A DNA stretch of 64,000 bases from Amycolatopsis lexingtonensis (GTDB lineage: Bacteria > Actinomycetota > Actinomycetes > Mycobacteriales > Pseudonocardiaceae): NCBI RefSeq assembly GCF_014873755.1, contig NZ_JADBEG010000001.1, positions 6,856,501-6,920,500 of the forward strand, written 5' to 3'. The notes beneath the pieces are model-generated. The model worked only from the letters and a program-made list of their open reading frames with translations, did not search any database and was not told the origin of the DNA. Below are positions 1 through 8,961 of the stretch, one piece after another. Position 1 is the stretch's first letter, and every line of letters begins with the position of its first letter. A program made the position numbers and the translations under genes.

Positions 1-972
1 CACCGCGACGACGTCGGCGGCGCGGAAGACCCGGGCCAGGCGCTCGCCCGGCTGCGGCGGCAGGAACCGCACCTGCGCCTCGATGCCCAGCGAAACCGCC
101 AGCTCCCGCAGCGCCTGCGGCTGCTCCAGCCCGGAGCCGGACGGGCCGCCGACGACCAGCACGACCAGGCGCGAAGCCAGCTCGGGTCGGCGGCGCAGCA
201 TCGCGGCCGCGGCGTGCAGCAGCACGTCCGGCGCCTTCAGCGGCTGGATGCGGCCGGCGAAGGCGAGCACGACGTCGTCGTCGGCCAGGCCGAGGGCTTC
301 GCGCGCGGCGTGCTGCGACCCCGGTGTGAAGCGTTCGAGGTCGACGCCCGGCGGCACGGCGTGCACCGCGTGCGGCTCGGCGTCGTAGAGGTCGATGAGC
401 TGGCGCGCCTCGACGGCGGTGTTGGCCACCAGCCGGTCGGCCTCGGCGACCACCTGTTCCTCGCCGATCACGCGGGTGCGCGGTTCGGGCTTGTCGCCCT
501 CGGCGAGCGCGGCGTTCTTCACCTTCGCCAGCGTGTGCGCGGTGTGCACCAGCGGGACGGACCAGCGGTCGCGGGCGAGCCAGCCGACCTGCCCCGAGAG
601 CCAGTAGTGGGAGTGGATGAGGTCGTAGTGCCCTGGCTCGTGGAAGGCCTCGGTCCGCAGCACGCCGGAGGTGAACGCGCACAGCTGCGCCGGCAGCTCG
701 TCGCGGCCCAGCGGCTCGAACGGCCCGGCCTGCACGTGCCGCACGGTCACCCCGGGCGCCAGCTCGGCCACCGGCGGCTGGTCGGACGCGGTCGCGCGGG
801 TGAAGACCTCGACCTCGACGCCGCGGCGGGCCATCTCGGTCGCGGTCTGGCTGACGTAGACGTTCAGCCCGCCCGCGTCGCCGGTACCCGGCTGTTCGAG
901 CGGGGAAGTGTGCACGGACAGCACCGCTATCCGGCGCGGCGCAGCCCGGAACCCCCGGTTGGAGCTGGTCAC
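1..972 (-). CDS. mshA: D-inositol-3-phosphate glycosyltransferase MshA, 3' end outside window
   Basis: This is the first committed enzyme of mycothiol synthesis. It joins GlcNAc from UDP-GlcNAc to inositol-3-phosphate in the cytoplasm. About 324 N-terminal codons are visible. After the GTG start the protein shows the GT-B nucleotide-sugar loop [12 protein letters not shown], then SHYWLSG, and further on the [14 protein letters not shown] segment that opens the second Rossmann domain. The family is roughly 430-480 residues, so the last quarter lies beyond base 1. I chose GTG 972 because an AGGAG lies ten bases upstream, while the GTG just before it runs into a stop. It follows the hydrolase and transpeptidase genes on the same strand. 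The mycothiol-type enzyme at 6286 fits a mycothiol-producing host. Confidence 0.93.
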   Translation of the reverse strand, partial: MTSSNRGFRAAPRRIAVLSVHTSPLEQPGTGDAGGLNVYVSQTATEMARRGVEVEVFTRATASDQPPVAELAPGVTVRHVQAGPFEPLGRDELPAQLCAFTSGVLRTEAFHEPGHYDLIHSHYWLSGQVGWLARDRWSVPLVHTAHTLAKVKNAALAEGDKPEPRTRVIGEEQVVAEADRLVANTAVEARQLIDLYDAEPHAVHAVPPGVDLERFTPGSQHAAREALGLADDDVVLAFAGRIQPLKAPDVLLHAAAAMLRRRPELASRLVVLVVGGPSGSGLEQPQALRELAVSLGIEAQVRFLPPQPGERLARVFRAADVVAV

Positions 973-994
973 CTGGTCACGTCTCCTGCGTACT

Positions 995-1810
995 TCAGCA
1001 TTCCTCGGCGAATTGCCGCAGTACCGCGTCGAACTCGGCCGCGGACTCGGCGAAGGGCGCATGCCCCCCGTCAGCGAACCAACGCCCAACGGCACCCGGA
1101 ATCTTCCCGAGGGCGTGCTCGGCTACGGACGGTTCGATCACACGGTCGGCCGTTCCGTGCGCGATCAGAGCCGGTTTGTCCACCGTGACCAGCACTTCTT
1201 CGCTGCCGATGTCCCGGCGGAAGAGCGCCGAACGAATTGCGGGAGGCACGCTGAGAGACGCACCGAGCATGGCCTGGGCCTGCGCGCCGGGCACCGGCCC
1301 GGCGGCCATTCCCCGGCTGAATTCCGTGAGCGCGGGAACCGCTTCATCCCAATTGTCCGAAAGCATCGCCCGCATGTGCTCGCGCATCAGCGGCCCGACG
1401 CGCCCGCCCGCCCGGTCGCGGCCGATCTCGGTGATGGCCCCGACCAGCACGATGCCGCCCAGCCGTGCGGTGCCGTGCACCCGGATGTGGTCCATCAGCA
1501 CCAGGCCGCCGTACGACCAGGCGACGACGATCGCGCCCGGCCCGGCGAAGTCGAGAACCGCGGCGAGGTCGTCGGCCCAGACACGTGGGTCGTCGTAGCC
1601 CGCGGCCGGGACGTCGGAGGCGCCGTGCCCCCGAAGATCCATGGCGACCAGGCGGAACCGTTCGGTCAGGGCGGGGTCGGCGAACTGCGCCGCCCAGCAG
1701 CCTGCTGACTGCGCCCAGCCGTGCACGAACACGATCGGCCTGCCGTGCTCGGCTCCCCCGACCCGCAGGCCGAGCCGGACCCCGCCGTGCCCGGCGACTT
1801 CGGTGCGCAC
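995..1810 (-). CDS. alpha/beta-fold hydrolase
   Basis: The product is a 271-residue alpha/beta hydrolase. It shows the oxyanion strand VFVHGWAQS near residue 30, the MDLRGHGAS loop, a nucleophile elbow AWSYGG (Ser in G/W-x-S-x-G form) and a C-terminal histidine in DGGHAPF. The substrate cannot be told from sequence; the fold covers esterases, lactonases and C-C hydrolases. The GTG start lies three bases after the stop of the L,D-transpeptidase, so the two are probably cotranscribed. It sits between the transpeptidase and mshA, where M. tuberculosis carries other genes, so it may be an insertion specific to this lineage. Confidence 0.85.
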   Translation of the reverse strand: MRTEVAGHGGVRLGLRVGGAEHGRPIVFVHGWAQSAGCWAAQFADPALTERFRLVAMDLRGHGASDVPAAGYDDPRVWADDLAAVLDFAGPGAIVVAWSYGGLVLMDHIRVHGTARLGGIVLVGAITEIGRDRAGGRVGPLMREHMRAMLSDNWDEAVPALTEFSRGMAAGPVPGAQAQAMLGASLSVPPAIRSALFRRDIGSEEVLVTVDKPALIAHGTADRVIEPSVAEHALGKIPGAVGRWFADGGHAPFAESAAEFDAVLRQFAEEC

Positions 1811-1813
1811 GCT

Positions 1814-2989
1814 CTACTTCGCTCCCAGCGACTTCCAGGCCGACCAGCTGTAGTTCCAGTCCTTGACGTCCGAGGCCATCGGCGCGCCCAGCTGGGAGCC
1901 GGTGATCTCGACCGGGTCGCCGACCAGCGCGGAGTCGAAGAAGTCCTTGGCGTCGGCCTCGAGGAGGTTGACGCAGCCGTGGGAGTTGTTGTTCTTCCCG
2001 ATGTTGGCCGCGTTGTCCTGGTTCTCGTGGATGTACTCGCCGTGGTTGGAGAACCGGCAGGCCCACTTCTTGTTGACGTTCGTGTAGCCGTAGCGGGCGT
2101 TGTCGAAGACGGCCGTCGGCTCCTTGCTCATGATGATGTAGGTGCCGTTGGGGGTGTTGCGGTCGACCTCGGCGTCCAGGCCGTTCGCGCACGGGTAGCT
2201 CTTGACCTGCGACCCGCCCCGGTAGACGCGCATCTGGTGGTCCGGGGTGTTGACCTTGACCACCTGGTTGCGGCCGATCTTGAACTTCGTGGTGACGTCG
2301 GCCTTGCCGTACGCGCCGCCGCCCAGCTCGACGCCGTAGAGCTTCGCCTCGACGCTCACCGTGATGTTCTGCGGCCAGTACTCCTTCGGCCGGTAGTCGA
2401 CCTGGCTGTCGGACAGCCAGCCCCAGGCGCCTTCGACGTCCTGGTCCGTCTTCACGGACAGCGCCTTCTCGACGGCCTTGCGGTCCTTGACCGGCGACGC
2501 GAACTTGACGCTGATCGGCATGGCCACGCCGACCTGCTGGTTGTCGGCGGGGTTGAGCGTGGCGCGGATCTGCTTGGCCGGGCTGATCGTGGTGAACGTG
2601 CCGGTGAGCTCGGCCGGCTTGCCGTCGGAGCCGGTGGCTTTGGCCGCGTAGGTGTAGGTCTTGCCGTAGCCGAGCGGCTCGGAGCTGGTCCAGGTGAGCC
2701 CGTCGGGGGCGGTGTCGCCCTTGACGGCCTTGCCGCCGTCCGCGGTCACCTTGCACTCGGTGAGCTTGCCGTCGGCGACCTTGATCACGACGGGCTTGAG
2801 GACCGGGACGTCCTTCGCGTTGACCGCCGGCTCCGCCGTGATCTTCGCCACGGGCTGGGCGCTCTCCCCGTCGGCGCCCGCCGCCCCGGTGGGCAGCGCG
2901 GTGCCGTCGTTCGTGCTCGAACACGCCGCGGCGACCAGGGCGGCCCCCGCCGCCAGAGCGGCCTTGAAGACCGTACGCCGTTCGATCAC
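1814..2989 (-). CDS. L,D-transpeptidase lipoprotein (LprQ-like)
   Basis: This 391-residue exported protein should make 3-3 cross-links in peptidoglycan or anchor proteins to it. The N-terminus is a short basic stretch, a hydrophobic core and a lipobox-like VAAAC with Cys near residue 23. Beta-rich Ig-like domains follow, then a YkuD catalytic domain ending in the SHGCVNL signature, with the nucleophile at about Cys339. GTG 2989 is preferred because GGAGG sits five bases upstream; an upstream GTG/ATG-type extension would hide the signal peptide. Position -3 of the lipobox is Ala rather than the usual Leu, so lipidation is likely but not certain. It lies between murB and mshA, as LprQ (Rv0483) does in M. 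tuberculosis. Confidence 0.92.
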   Translation of the reverse strand: MIERRTVFKAALAAGAALVAAACSSTNDGTALPTGAAGADGESAQPVAKITAEPAVNAKDVPVLKPVVIKVADGKLTECKVTADGGKAVKGDTAPDGLTWTSSEPLGYGKTYTYAAKATGSDGKPAELTGTFTTISPAKQIRATLNPADNQQVGVAMPISVKFASPVKDRKAVEKALSVKTDQDVEGAWGWLSDSQVDYRPKEYWPQNITVSVEAKLYGVELGGGAYGKADVTTKFKIGRNQVVKVNTPDHQMRVYRGGSQVKSYPCANGLDAEVDRNTPNGTYIIMSKEPTAVFDNARYGYTNVNKKWACRFSNHGEYIHENQDNAANIGKNNNSHGCVNLLEADAKDFFDSALVGDPVEITGSQLGAPMASDVKDWNYSWSAWKSLGAK

Positions 2990-3147
2990 CGAAACCTCCC
3001 GAGTTCCCCCGCCGACCAGCGGGCCCACGCCCTTAGCGCTGGTCGCCCGCCCGACGTTACCTGTCGAAAGGTAAAGACCATCCGATCAGGTGGCTACGCC
3101 TTTGTCGACAAAGACGTCTCATACACGTCCAGGTTGCCCGGTTCGGC

Positions 3148-4203
3148 TCAAATGACGCAGTTGATCAAGAGCGGTTCCGGGTGCAGGGAGACGCCGAAGC
3201 GCTCCCGCACCCCGTCGCGGACCTCCCTGGCCAGCGCCAGCAGGTCTTCGGTCGTCGCGCCGCCGCGGTTGGTCAGCGCGAGCGTGTGCTTCGTCGACAG
3301 CGAGACGCGGTTCCCCGGTCCGGGGTACCCCTTGGCGAAGCCGGCGCGCTCGATCAGCCAGGCGGCCGAGAGCTTGATGCCGCCGTCGGCCGGGTACTGC
3401 GGGGCCTCCGAGCCGACGGCCGCCGTGATCCGCTCGAGGACGGCCGCCGCCTCGGCGGCCGGGATGATCGGGTTGGTGAAGAACGAGCCCGCGCTCCACG
3501 TGTCGTGGTCGGCCGGGTCCAGCACCATGCCCTTGCCGCGACGCAGCTTCAGCACGGCTTCGCGCGCTTCGGCCGCCGGGACACGGGCGCCGATCTCGAC
3601 GCCGAGCGTGCGCGCCAGTTCGGCGTAGCGGATGGGCGCGGAAAGGCCGTCTTCGCGGACCTCGAAGCGGACCGAGAGGACGACGCCGGTGTCGGTGCCC
3701 TTGAGGACGCTGGTGCGGTAGGCGAAGCCGAGCTCGTCGGCCTTGAGCGTGCGCACCTCGCGCGTCACGCGGTCGTAGACGTCGACGCTGACCAGGGACT
3801 CCGCGACCTCGCAGCCGTACGCGCCGACGTTCTGGATCGGCGTCGCGCCGACGCTGCCCGGGATGCCCGAGAGACACTCGAGCCCGCCCAGCCCGGCCTC
3901 GACCAGCGCGGCGACGAAGGCGTCCCAGTTCTGGCCGGCCTGCACCTCGACGACGTCGCCGTCGCGGCGCCAGCCGGTGTTCGCCACCTCGACGAGGGTG
4001 CCGTCGAACCCCGCGTCGGCGACCACCAGGTTGGAGCCGCCGCCGAGCAGCAGCACCGGCTCGCCCGCCGCGTCGGCGTCGCGGACGGCCTCGACGAGTT
4101 CTTCGCTGGTCACGGCGCTCACGAACCGGCGGGCGGGGCCGCCGAGGCGCAACGTGGTGTACGCCGAGAGCTGCGGGAGCGCGGGAGTCGGGGCGGTGTT
4201 CAC
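3148..4203 (-). CDS. murB: UDP-N-acetylenolpyruvoylglucosamine reductase MurB
   Basis: MurB reduces UDP-GlcNAc-enolpyruvate to UDP-MurNAc with NADPH and FAD, a cytoplasmic step of peptidoglycan synthesis. The 351-residue product has the N-terminal TTLRLGGPARRF, the FAD-binding LGGGSNLVVAD, the segment SGIPGSVGATPIQNVGAYG, and WSAGSFFTNP holding the serine used as proton donor. The length matches actinobacterial MurB. GTG 4203 starts the conserved domain; an open frame extends upstream but overlaps the promoter and the divergent gene. The gap to the DUF2505 gene on the other strand is only 24 bases, so their promoters overlap or lie inside the genes. The L,D-transpeptidase downstream also acts on the cell wall. 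Confidence 0.96.
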   Translation of the reverse strand: MNTAPTPALPQLSAYTTLRLGGPARRFVSAVTSEELVEAVRDADAAGEPVLLLGGGSNLVVADAGFDGTLVEVANTGWRRDGDVVEVQAGQNWDAFVAALVEAGLGGLECLSGIPGSVGATPIQNVGAYGCEVAESLVSVDVYDRVTREVRTLKADELGFAYRTSVLKGTDTGVVLSVRFEVREDGLSAPIRYAELARTLGVEIGARVPAAEAREAVLKLRRGKGMVLDPADHDTWSAGSFFTNPIIPAAEAAAVLERITAAVGSEAPQYPADGGIKLSAAWLIERAGFAKGYPGPGNRVSLSTKHTLALTNRGGATTEDLLALAREVRDGVRERFGVSLHPEPLLINCVI

Positions 4204-4227
4204 CCGTCTGACGGTACTGTCCGGCTC

Positions 4228-4734
4228 ATGGGATCCCGGATCGAGCACCGCGCTGAGTTCGCCGCCGACGTCGCCGCCGTGTACGCCGCGGTGTCCGGCG
4301 AGGACGCGTTGCGGGCGCGGCTGGCGGAGCTCGGCGGGCACGACGCGGCGCTGCTGGCGTACGAGGTCTCGGGCACGGACCTGCGGTACCAGCTGCGGCA
4401 GGGGATCAGCGCGGACCGGCTCCCGCAGGCGGTCCGGACGCTGCACAAGGGCGACCTGCTGGTGACCCGCACGCAGACCTGGCGCGTCAGCAACGACGGC
4501 ACCGGGCACCAGGGCCAGGCCGCGGTCGAGGTCGGCGGCGTCCCGGGCGAGATCACCGCGCGGACGGCGGTGCTGGCCAACGGCGCGAAGACGGTCCTGC
4601 GGACGAGCGGCGAGGTGACGGTCCGGATCCCGCTGTTCGGCGGGAAGCTGGAGAGCGTGATCGCCGAGCAGGTCACCAAACTGCTGGAGCGCGAAGCCGA
4701 ATTCACCGCGAAGTGGCTGGCCGGGGCCGCCTGA
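4228..4734 (+). CDS. DUF2505 family protein
   Basis: This 168-residue protein begins MGSRIEHRAEF with a START/SRPBCC-like layout: an N-terminal strand, helices around residues 10-35, then strands including LRYQLRQGIS, WRVSNDG and TVLRTSGEVTVRIPLFGGKLE, and a C-terminal helix. It matches the DUF2505 family, whose member Rv0481c sits divergently beside murB in M. tuberculosis, the same arrangement seen here. Function is unknown; the fold suggests binding of a hydrophobic ligand. The gene overlaps the next one by 22 bases, pointing to translational coupling. Confidence 0.85.
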   Translation: MGSRIEHRAEFAADVAAVYAAVSGEDALRARLAELGGHDAALLAYEVSGTDLRYQLRQGISADRLPQAVRTLHKGDLLVTRTQTWRVSNDGTGHQGQAAVEVGGVPGEITARTAVLANGAKTVLRTSGEVTVRIPLFGGKLESVIAEQVTKLLEREAEFTAKWLAGAA

Positions 4735-5513
4735 GCCCGGTCGGCGCGCCGACCCGCGGCACGACCAACCCGAACCGCCTGCGCCGGGTCGACCGGTGGA
4801 TCGCGGCTTCCCCGCCGACGACCCGGCTGCTGCGCGCGGCCGGCTCCCCGCTGGTCGTCGACCTCGGCTACGGCGCTTCCCCGGTGACGACGGTCGAGCT
4901 GGCCCGGTGGCTGCGGCGGGTCCGGCCGGACGTCCGTGTGCTGGGCCTGGAGCTGGATCCCGAGCGGGTCGCCGCCGCGTTGCCCGCCGCGTCGCCGCCG
5001 TCGCTGGACTTCCGCCGCGGCGGGTTCGAGCTGGCCGGGACGCGGCCGGTGCTGGTGCGCGCGTTCAACGTGCTGCGGCAGTACGCGGAGGACGAGGTCG
5101 CGGGCGCGTGGGGCCTGGTGCTGGACTCGATGGCGCCGGGCGGCCTGCTGGTCGAAGGCACCTGCGACGAGATCGGGCGGCTGTCGACGTGGGTGCTGGT
5201 GTCGGCGGCCGGGCCGGTTTCCCTGACGCTGTCGATGCGGCTGGCCGGGCTGGACCGGCCGTCGACGATCGCCGAGCGGCTGCCGAAGGCGCTGATCCAC
5301 CGGAACGTGCCGGGCGAGCGGGTCCACGCGCTGCTCTCGGCGCTGGACACCTGCTGGGCCACGGCGGCGCCGCACCAGGCGTTCGGCGTCCGCTCGCGCT
5401 GGCTGGAAACGGTCCGGCTGCTGATCGCGCGCGGCTGGCCGGTGCTCGGCCCGCCGTCCCGCGTCCGCCTCGGTGAGCTGACCGTCCCCTGGTCCTCAGT
5501 CGCGCCCGCCTGA
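4713..5513 (+). CDS. class I SAM-dependent methyltransferase-like protein
   Basis: A 266-residue protein with a Rossmann-type methyltransferase core: VVDLGYGASPVTTVELA (motif I, with Gly-Tyr-Gly in place of the usual Gly-x-Gly), VLGLELDPERVAAA (acidic end of strand 2) and a later strand WGLVLDSMAPGGLLVEGT. The N-terminus carries RLRRVDRWI, typical of this actinobacterial group. Substrate is unknown. GTG 4713 is inside the end of the DUF2505 gene; a later start is possible, but the RRVDRWI segment should be retained. It is followed by a palindromic element at 5516-5643 that probably ends transcription. Confidence 0.75.
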   Translation: MAGRGRLSPVGAPTRGTTNPNRLRRVDRWIAASPPTTRLLRAAGSPLVVDLGYGASPVTTVELARWLRRVRPDVRVLGLELDPERVAAALPAASPPSLDFRRGGFELAGTRPVLVRAFNVLRQYAEDEVAGAWGLVLDSMAPGGLLVEGTCDEIGRLSTWVLVSAAGPVSLTLSMRLAGLDRPSTIAERLPKALIHRNVPGERVHALLSALDTCWATAAPHQAFGVRSRWLETVRLLIARGWPVLGPPSRVRLGELTVPWSSVAPA

Positions 5514-5515
5514 AC

Positions 5516-5643
5516 GTTCACCGGGGCACCCCACCTGAAGCGCCCCAATGTGGCGTTGGTTGCGTCAGACGCACCCAATGTGGCGTTCGGTGCGCTGGAT
5601 GCACCGAACGCCACATTGGGGCGCTTGTTCACCGGGGCACCCC
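5516..5643. repeat. palindromic intergenic element bounded by direct repeats
   Basis: A perfect 20-base stem lies at 5574-5593 and 5601-5620 with a 7-base loop (arm CCCAATGTGGCGTTCGGTGC). A third partial copy of the arm, GCGCCCCAATGTGGCGTT, lies just before it at 5540-5557. The whole is bounded by a 17-base direct repeat, GTTCACCGGGGCACCCC, at 5516-5532 and 5627-5643. It lies between two genes on the same strand, so it could be a terminator, but the built-up structure looks more like a small inserted repeat. I recognise no transposase or IS family in it. Confidence 0.8.
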
Positions 5644-5687
5644 CGCTGCGTCACCCCGAAGTGACCTGCGGTGATCACCATTGAGCC

Positions 5688-6389
5688 GTGGAACTCCTGG
5701 GGCAGGTCACCGAGCTGCTGCGCGGCGCGCTCGGCTCGCCGTGGCTGTGGGTGGTCGTCTTCGCGGTGTCCGGATTGGACGCCTTGCTGCCGTTCATGCC
5801 CAGCGAGACGACGGTCGTCACCGTCGCGGTCCTGCTCGGACCCGATCCCGCGCAGCTGACCCTGCTCGCCACGGTCGCGGCCGGCGGGGCGTGGGCGGGC
5901 GACTGCCTCGGGTACGCCGTCGGGCGGTCCGCCGGGCCGCGGGCGATCGCGCGGCTGCAACGCGGGCCCGAGGGGCAGCGGCGCTACGAATGGGCGCGCG
6001 ACCAGGTGCGGCGCAACGGCGGGCTGCTCATCATCGCCGCCCGTTACCTGCCCGGCGGGCGCGTCGCCAGCTCGCTCGCGAACGGCAGCCTGGGGTACCC
6101 GCTGCCGAGGTTCGTCGTGCTCGACCTCGCCGGCGCGGCGATCTGGGCGGTCTACAGCGTGCTGATCGGCCTCGCCGGCGGCGCCGCCTTCGCCGACGAG
6201 CCGGGCAAGGGCCTGCTGCTGTCCTTCAGCCTCGGCCTGGGCCTGGTCTTCGCCATCGAAGCCGGCCGGCGGCTACGGTCGGCCCATGCTCGAAGCGATC
6301 GACGTCCACGCCGACGCGCTGAAGCGGGCGGCGCTGACAGCCGGCCCGGCGGCCCCGGTGCCGAACTGTCCGAAGTGGACTGTCCATGA
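5688..6389 (+). CDS. DedA-family membrane protein
   Basis: A polytopic inner-membrane protein of the DedA/VTT superfamily, whose members are linked to lipid flipping and envelope homeostasis. It shows a hydrophobic N-terminus, the family segment SGLDALLPFMPSET, the re-entrant motif AAGGAWAGDCLGYAVGR, and the RYLPGGRVASSLANG segment with the conserved arginines. The core ends near residue 195; the remaining tail is Arg/Pro-rich. That tail is coded in the stretch that overlaps the next gene by 104 bases in another frame, so it is probably an unselected extension. GTG 5688 is the only start that keeps the first membrane segment. Confidence 0.9.
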   Translation: MELLGQVTELLRGALGSPWLWVVVFAVSGLDALLPFMPSETTVVTVAVLLGPDPAQLTLLATVAAGGAWAGDCLGYAVGRSAGPRAIARLQRGPEGQRRYEWARDQVRRNGGLLIIAARYLPGGRVASSLANGSLGYPLPRFVVLDLAGAAIWAVYSVLIGLAGGAAFADEPGKGLLLSFSLGLGLVFAIEAGRRLRSAHARSDRRPRRRAEAGGADSRPGGPGAELSEVDCP

Positions 6390-6897
6390 CCTGGTGACGC
6401 ACATCGCGTTCGTGCACGGCCTGGTCGTCAGCCTGGCGGTGAACCAGCCGGCGAAACCGGCTCCGCCGCCGGGCTGGGACGACGTCCTCGGCTGGTGGGA
6501 CGGCCAGCGCCTGGCCCTGCGCGAAGCACTGGGCCGGAACCCGGAAGCCCCCGCGTTTTCGCCGTACCCGGGCTTCGCCTCGACGGTCGGCGACTGGACG
6601 CGGCGGATGGCGCACGAGACGGCGATCCACCGCCTCGACGCCGAATCCGCCCTCGCGGCCGCCCCGCAGACCCGCTTCTCCCCCGAGTTCGCGAACGACG
6701 GCATCGACGAGTTCCTGACGTACCTCGCTCCGCGCCTCGGCTTCGCCATCGGCGTGCGGGTCACGACACCGGAACGGACGTGGACCGTCGGCGCCCCGGC
6801 GACCGAGGTGTCCGGCGCCGCCGACGACGTCTACCGGGCCCTGTACGGCCGCCCCCACCAGGCGGTGCTGCGCGGGGACCGGCTCCCCGCGGTCTGA
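6286..6897 (+). CDS. maleylpyruvate isomerase-family mycothiol-dependent enzyme
   Basis: A 203-residue DinB-fold protein of the TIGR03083 / MDMPI_N family. Members use mycothiol as cofactor or nucleophile, and DinB metal ligands are visible as His in WTVHDLVTHIAFVH and in the MAHETAIHRLDAE segment, followed by a small C-terminal domain. The natural substrate is unknown for most members. ATG 6286 gives the usual N-terminal helix but lies 104 bases inside the DedA gene. It is followed after 23 bases by purU on the same strand. The presence of mshA in the window fits the cofactor. Confidence 0.88.
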   Translation: MLEAIDVHADALKRAALTAGPAAPVPNCPKWTVHDLVTHIAFVHGLVVSLAVNQPAKPAPPPGWDDVLGWWDGQRLALREALGRNPEAPAFSPYPGFASTVGDWTRRMAHETAIHRLDAESALAAAPQTRFSPEFANDGIDEFLTYLAPRLGFAIGVRVTTPERTWTVGAPATEVSGAADDVYRALYGRPHQAVLRGDRLPAV

Positions 6898-6920
6898 CCG
6901 GCCCGGGGGAGAATGCCGTC

Positions 6921-7787
6921 GTGACCGCTCCCGAACGCCGCTACGTCATCACCTTCGGCTGCCCCGACCGCACCGGCATCATCGCCCGGATCTCCGGGTT
7001 CCTCGCCGAGCACGGCGGCTGGATCGTCGAAGCGGCCTACCACACCGACCCGGACACCGGCTGGTTCTTCACCCGCCAGGTCGTCCGGGCCGACTCCCTG
7101 CCGTTCGACGCCGACGAGCTGCGCGCCCGCTTCGGCGAGGTGGCCGCGGACCTGTCCGCCGAGTCGAGCTGGCAGGTCAGCGACACCGGTGAGCGGCGCC
7201 GCGCGGTGGTGCTCGTCTCGAAGGCCGGGCACTGCCTGTACGACCTGCTCGGCCGGGTCGCGTCCGGCGAGCTCGACGTCGACATCGCGGCGGTGATCGG
7301 CAATCACGAGTCGCTCGCCGACATCACCCGCGCGCACGGCATCCCGTTCCACCACGTGCCGTTCCCGGCCGGCGGCAAGGAAGCGGCGTTCGAGCAGGTG
7401 CGGAAGCTGGTCGACGAGCACGACCCGCACGCGGTGGTGCTGGCCCGGTTCATGCAGATCCTGCCCGCGGACCTGTGCCGCGACTGGGCCGGCCGCGCGA
7501 TCAACATCCACCACAGCTTCCTGCCGTCGTTCATCGGCGCGAAGCCGTACCACCAGGCGCACACCCGCGGCGTGAAGCTGGTCGGCGCGACCTGCCACTA
7601 CGTGACGGCGGACCTCGACGCGGGCCCGATCATCGAGCAGGACGTCATCCGCGTCGACCACGGCGACTCGGTCGAGGACATGGTCCGCAAGGGCCGCGAC
7701 ATCGAGAAGGTGACGCTGGCCCGCGGCCTGCGCTGGCACCTGGAGAACCGGGTGCTGGTGCACGGCAACCGCACCGTGGTGTTCTGA
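6921..7787 (+). CDS. purU: formyltetrahydrofolate deformylase
   Basis: PurU hydrolyses 10-formyl-THF to THF and formate, supplying formate for purine synthesis and balancing the one-carbon pool. The 288-residue product has an N-terminal ACT domain (FGCPDRTGIIARISGFLAEHGG) and a formyltransferase-type catalytic domain with GNHESL, the INIHHSFLPSFIGAKPYHQA segment holding the catalytic histidine, and the DAGPIIEQDV aspartate. Length is normal for the family. GTG 6921 is preferred because a GGGGGAGA lies about nine bases upstream and translation begins directly before the ACT domain. Glycine or methionine control through the ACT domain is known in E. coli PurU and is only presumed here. Confidence 0.96.
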   Translation: MTAPERRYVITFGCPDRTGIIARISGFLAEHGGWIVEAAYHTDPDTGWFFTRQVVRADSLPFDADELRARFGEVAADLSAESSWQVSDTGERRRAVVLVSKAGHCLYDLLGRVASGELDVDIAAVIGNHESLADITRAHGIPFHHVPFPAGGKEAAFEQVRKLVDEHDPHAVVLARFMQILPADLCRDWAGRAINIHHSFLPSFIGAKPYHQAHTRGVKLVGATCHYVTADLDAGPIIEQDVIRVDHGDSVEDMVRKGRDIEKVTLARGLRWHLENRVLVHGNRTVVF

Positions 7788-7807
7788 CGCGGTTGCCGTG
7801 CCCGGGA

Positions 7808-8857
7808 TCAGGCGCCGATCGTCTTGGCGTCGATGACGAACCGGTAGCGCACGTCGGAGTTCTCGACGCGCTCGTAGGCCTCGTTAACCTTGTCCGCCGG
7901 GATCGTCTCGATCTCCGCGCCGATGCCGTGCTCCGCGCAGAAGTCCAGCATCTCCTGGGTCTCGGCGATGCCGCCGATCATCGAGCCGGCCAGCACCTTG
8001 TTGCCGCCCAGCAGCGAGAAGGCGTTGTAGTTCAGCGGCTCTCCGGGCGCGCCGACGTTCACCATCGCGCCGCCGACCTTCAGCAGGCCGAGGTAGGCGT
8101 CGATCGGCAGCTTGGCCGACACGGTGTTGAGGATGACGTCGAACTTGCCCTTGAGCACGTCGAACGTCGCTTCGTCGCTGGTCGCGTAGTAGTCGGTCGC
8201 GCCGAGCTTGAGGCCGTCTTCCTGCTTCTTGAGGCTCTGGCTCAGCACGGTGACCTCGGCGCCCATCGCGGCGGCGATCTTGACGCCCATGTGCCCGAGC
8301 CCGCCGAGGCCGATCACGGCGACCTTCTTGCCGGGGCCGGCGCCCCAGTGGTTGAGCGGTGAGTAGGTGGTGATGCCCGCGCACAGCAGCGGCGCGGCGA
8401 CGTCGAGGTCGATGCCCTCCGGGATGCGGCAGACGAAGGCGTCCTTCACGACGATCTGGTTGCTGTAGCCGCCGTAGGTGTTCTCGCCGTCGAAGCCGAC
8501 GCCGTTGTAGGTCTGGACGTTGCCCTTGACGCAGAACTGCTCGGTGCCCGCCCGGCAGTACTCGCACTCACCGCAGGAGTCGACCATGCACCCGACGCCG
8601 ACCCGGTCGCCGACCTGGTACTTCGTGACGTCCGATCCGACCGCGGCGACGACGCCGGCGATCTCGTGACCCGGGACCATCGGGAAGATCGCCTGGCCCC
8701 AGTCCTCCTTGGCCTGGTGGATGTCGCTGTGGCAGATGCCCGCGTAGGCGATGTCGATCAGGACGTCGTCGGGACGCAGGTCACGGCGCTCGATCGTGGT
8801 CGGCGCCAGCGGCGCACCGGGCGCCGGAGCGGCGATGGCGTTCGTGGTCGTGCTCAT
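7808..8857 (-). CDS. zinc-dependent NAD(P) alcohol dehydrogenase (YahK/CAD type)
   Basis: A 349-residue medium-chain dehydrogenase that should interconvert aldehydes and alcohols. The catalytic zinc ligands are Cys in AGICHSD and the PGHE histidine; four cysteines in [15 protein letters not shown] bind the structural zinc; GLGGLGHMG is the nucleotide-binding loop. The closest familiar types are cinnamyl-alcohol-dehydrogenase-like YahK enzymes. ATG 8857 is chosen over a TTG 18 bases upstream because GGAGGG lies four bases before it. It is transcribed divergently from a TetR gene, with clustered TCTTAC/GTAAGA half-sites between them, so induction by a toxic aldehyde or alcohol sensed by that TetR is likely. 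Confidence 0.93.
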   Translation of the reverse strand: MSTTTNAIAAPAPGAPLAPTTIERRDLRPDDVLIDIAYAGICHSDIHQAKEDWGQAIFPMVPGHEIAGVVAAVGSDVTKYQVGDRVGVGCMVDSCGECEYCRAGTEQFCVKGNVQTYNGVGFDGENTYGGYSNQIVVKDAFVCRIPEGIDLDVAAPLLCAGITTYSPLNHWGAGPGKKVAVIGLGGLGHMGVKIAAAMGAEVTVLSQSLKKQEDGLKLGATDYYATSDEATFDVLKGKFDVILNTVSAKLPIDAYLGLLKVGGAMVNVGAPGEPLNYNAFSLLGGNKVLAGSMIGGIAETQEMLDFCAEHGIGAEIETIPADKVNEAYERVENSDVRYRFVIDAKTIGA

Positions 8858-8898
8858 GGAACCCTCCGTGTTCAAGTACCGTTGGACCTCGTGAGAGG

Positions 8899-8931
8899 CC
8901 TCTTACATGTTCTACGTAAGAGGGGTCTTAC
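8899..8931. promoter_or_regulatory. probable TetR operator between TetR and alcohol dehydrogenase genes
   Basis: Three half-sites alternate in orientation: CCTCTTAC at 8899-8906, GTAAGAGG at 8916-8923 and TCTTAC at 8926-8931. The first two form an inverted repeat with a 9-base gap, the last two a tighter one with a 4-base gap. It lies in the 104-base divergent region, the usual place for a TetR autoregulatory site. Confidence 0.65.
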
Positions 8932-8961
8932 ATATTTCGAACGAGAGATGTGATCCAGGTC

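Noticed and set aside
1344..2924. 526-codon minus-strand frame across the transpeptidase and hydrolase genes
   Set aside because: It is another frame of the same strand over two well-supported genes and is Arg/Gly-rich without motifs.
5516..5643. Insertion sequence
   Set aside because: Only 128 bases with no transposase; reported as a palindromic element instead.
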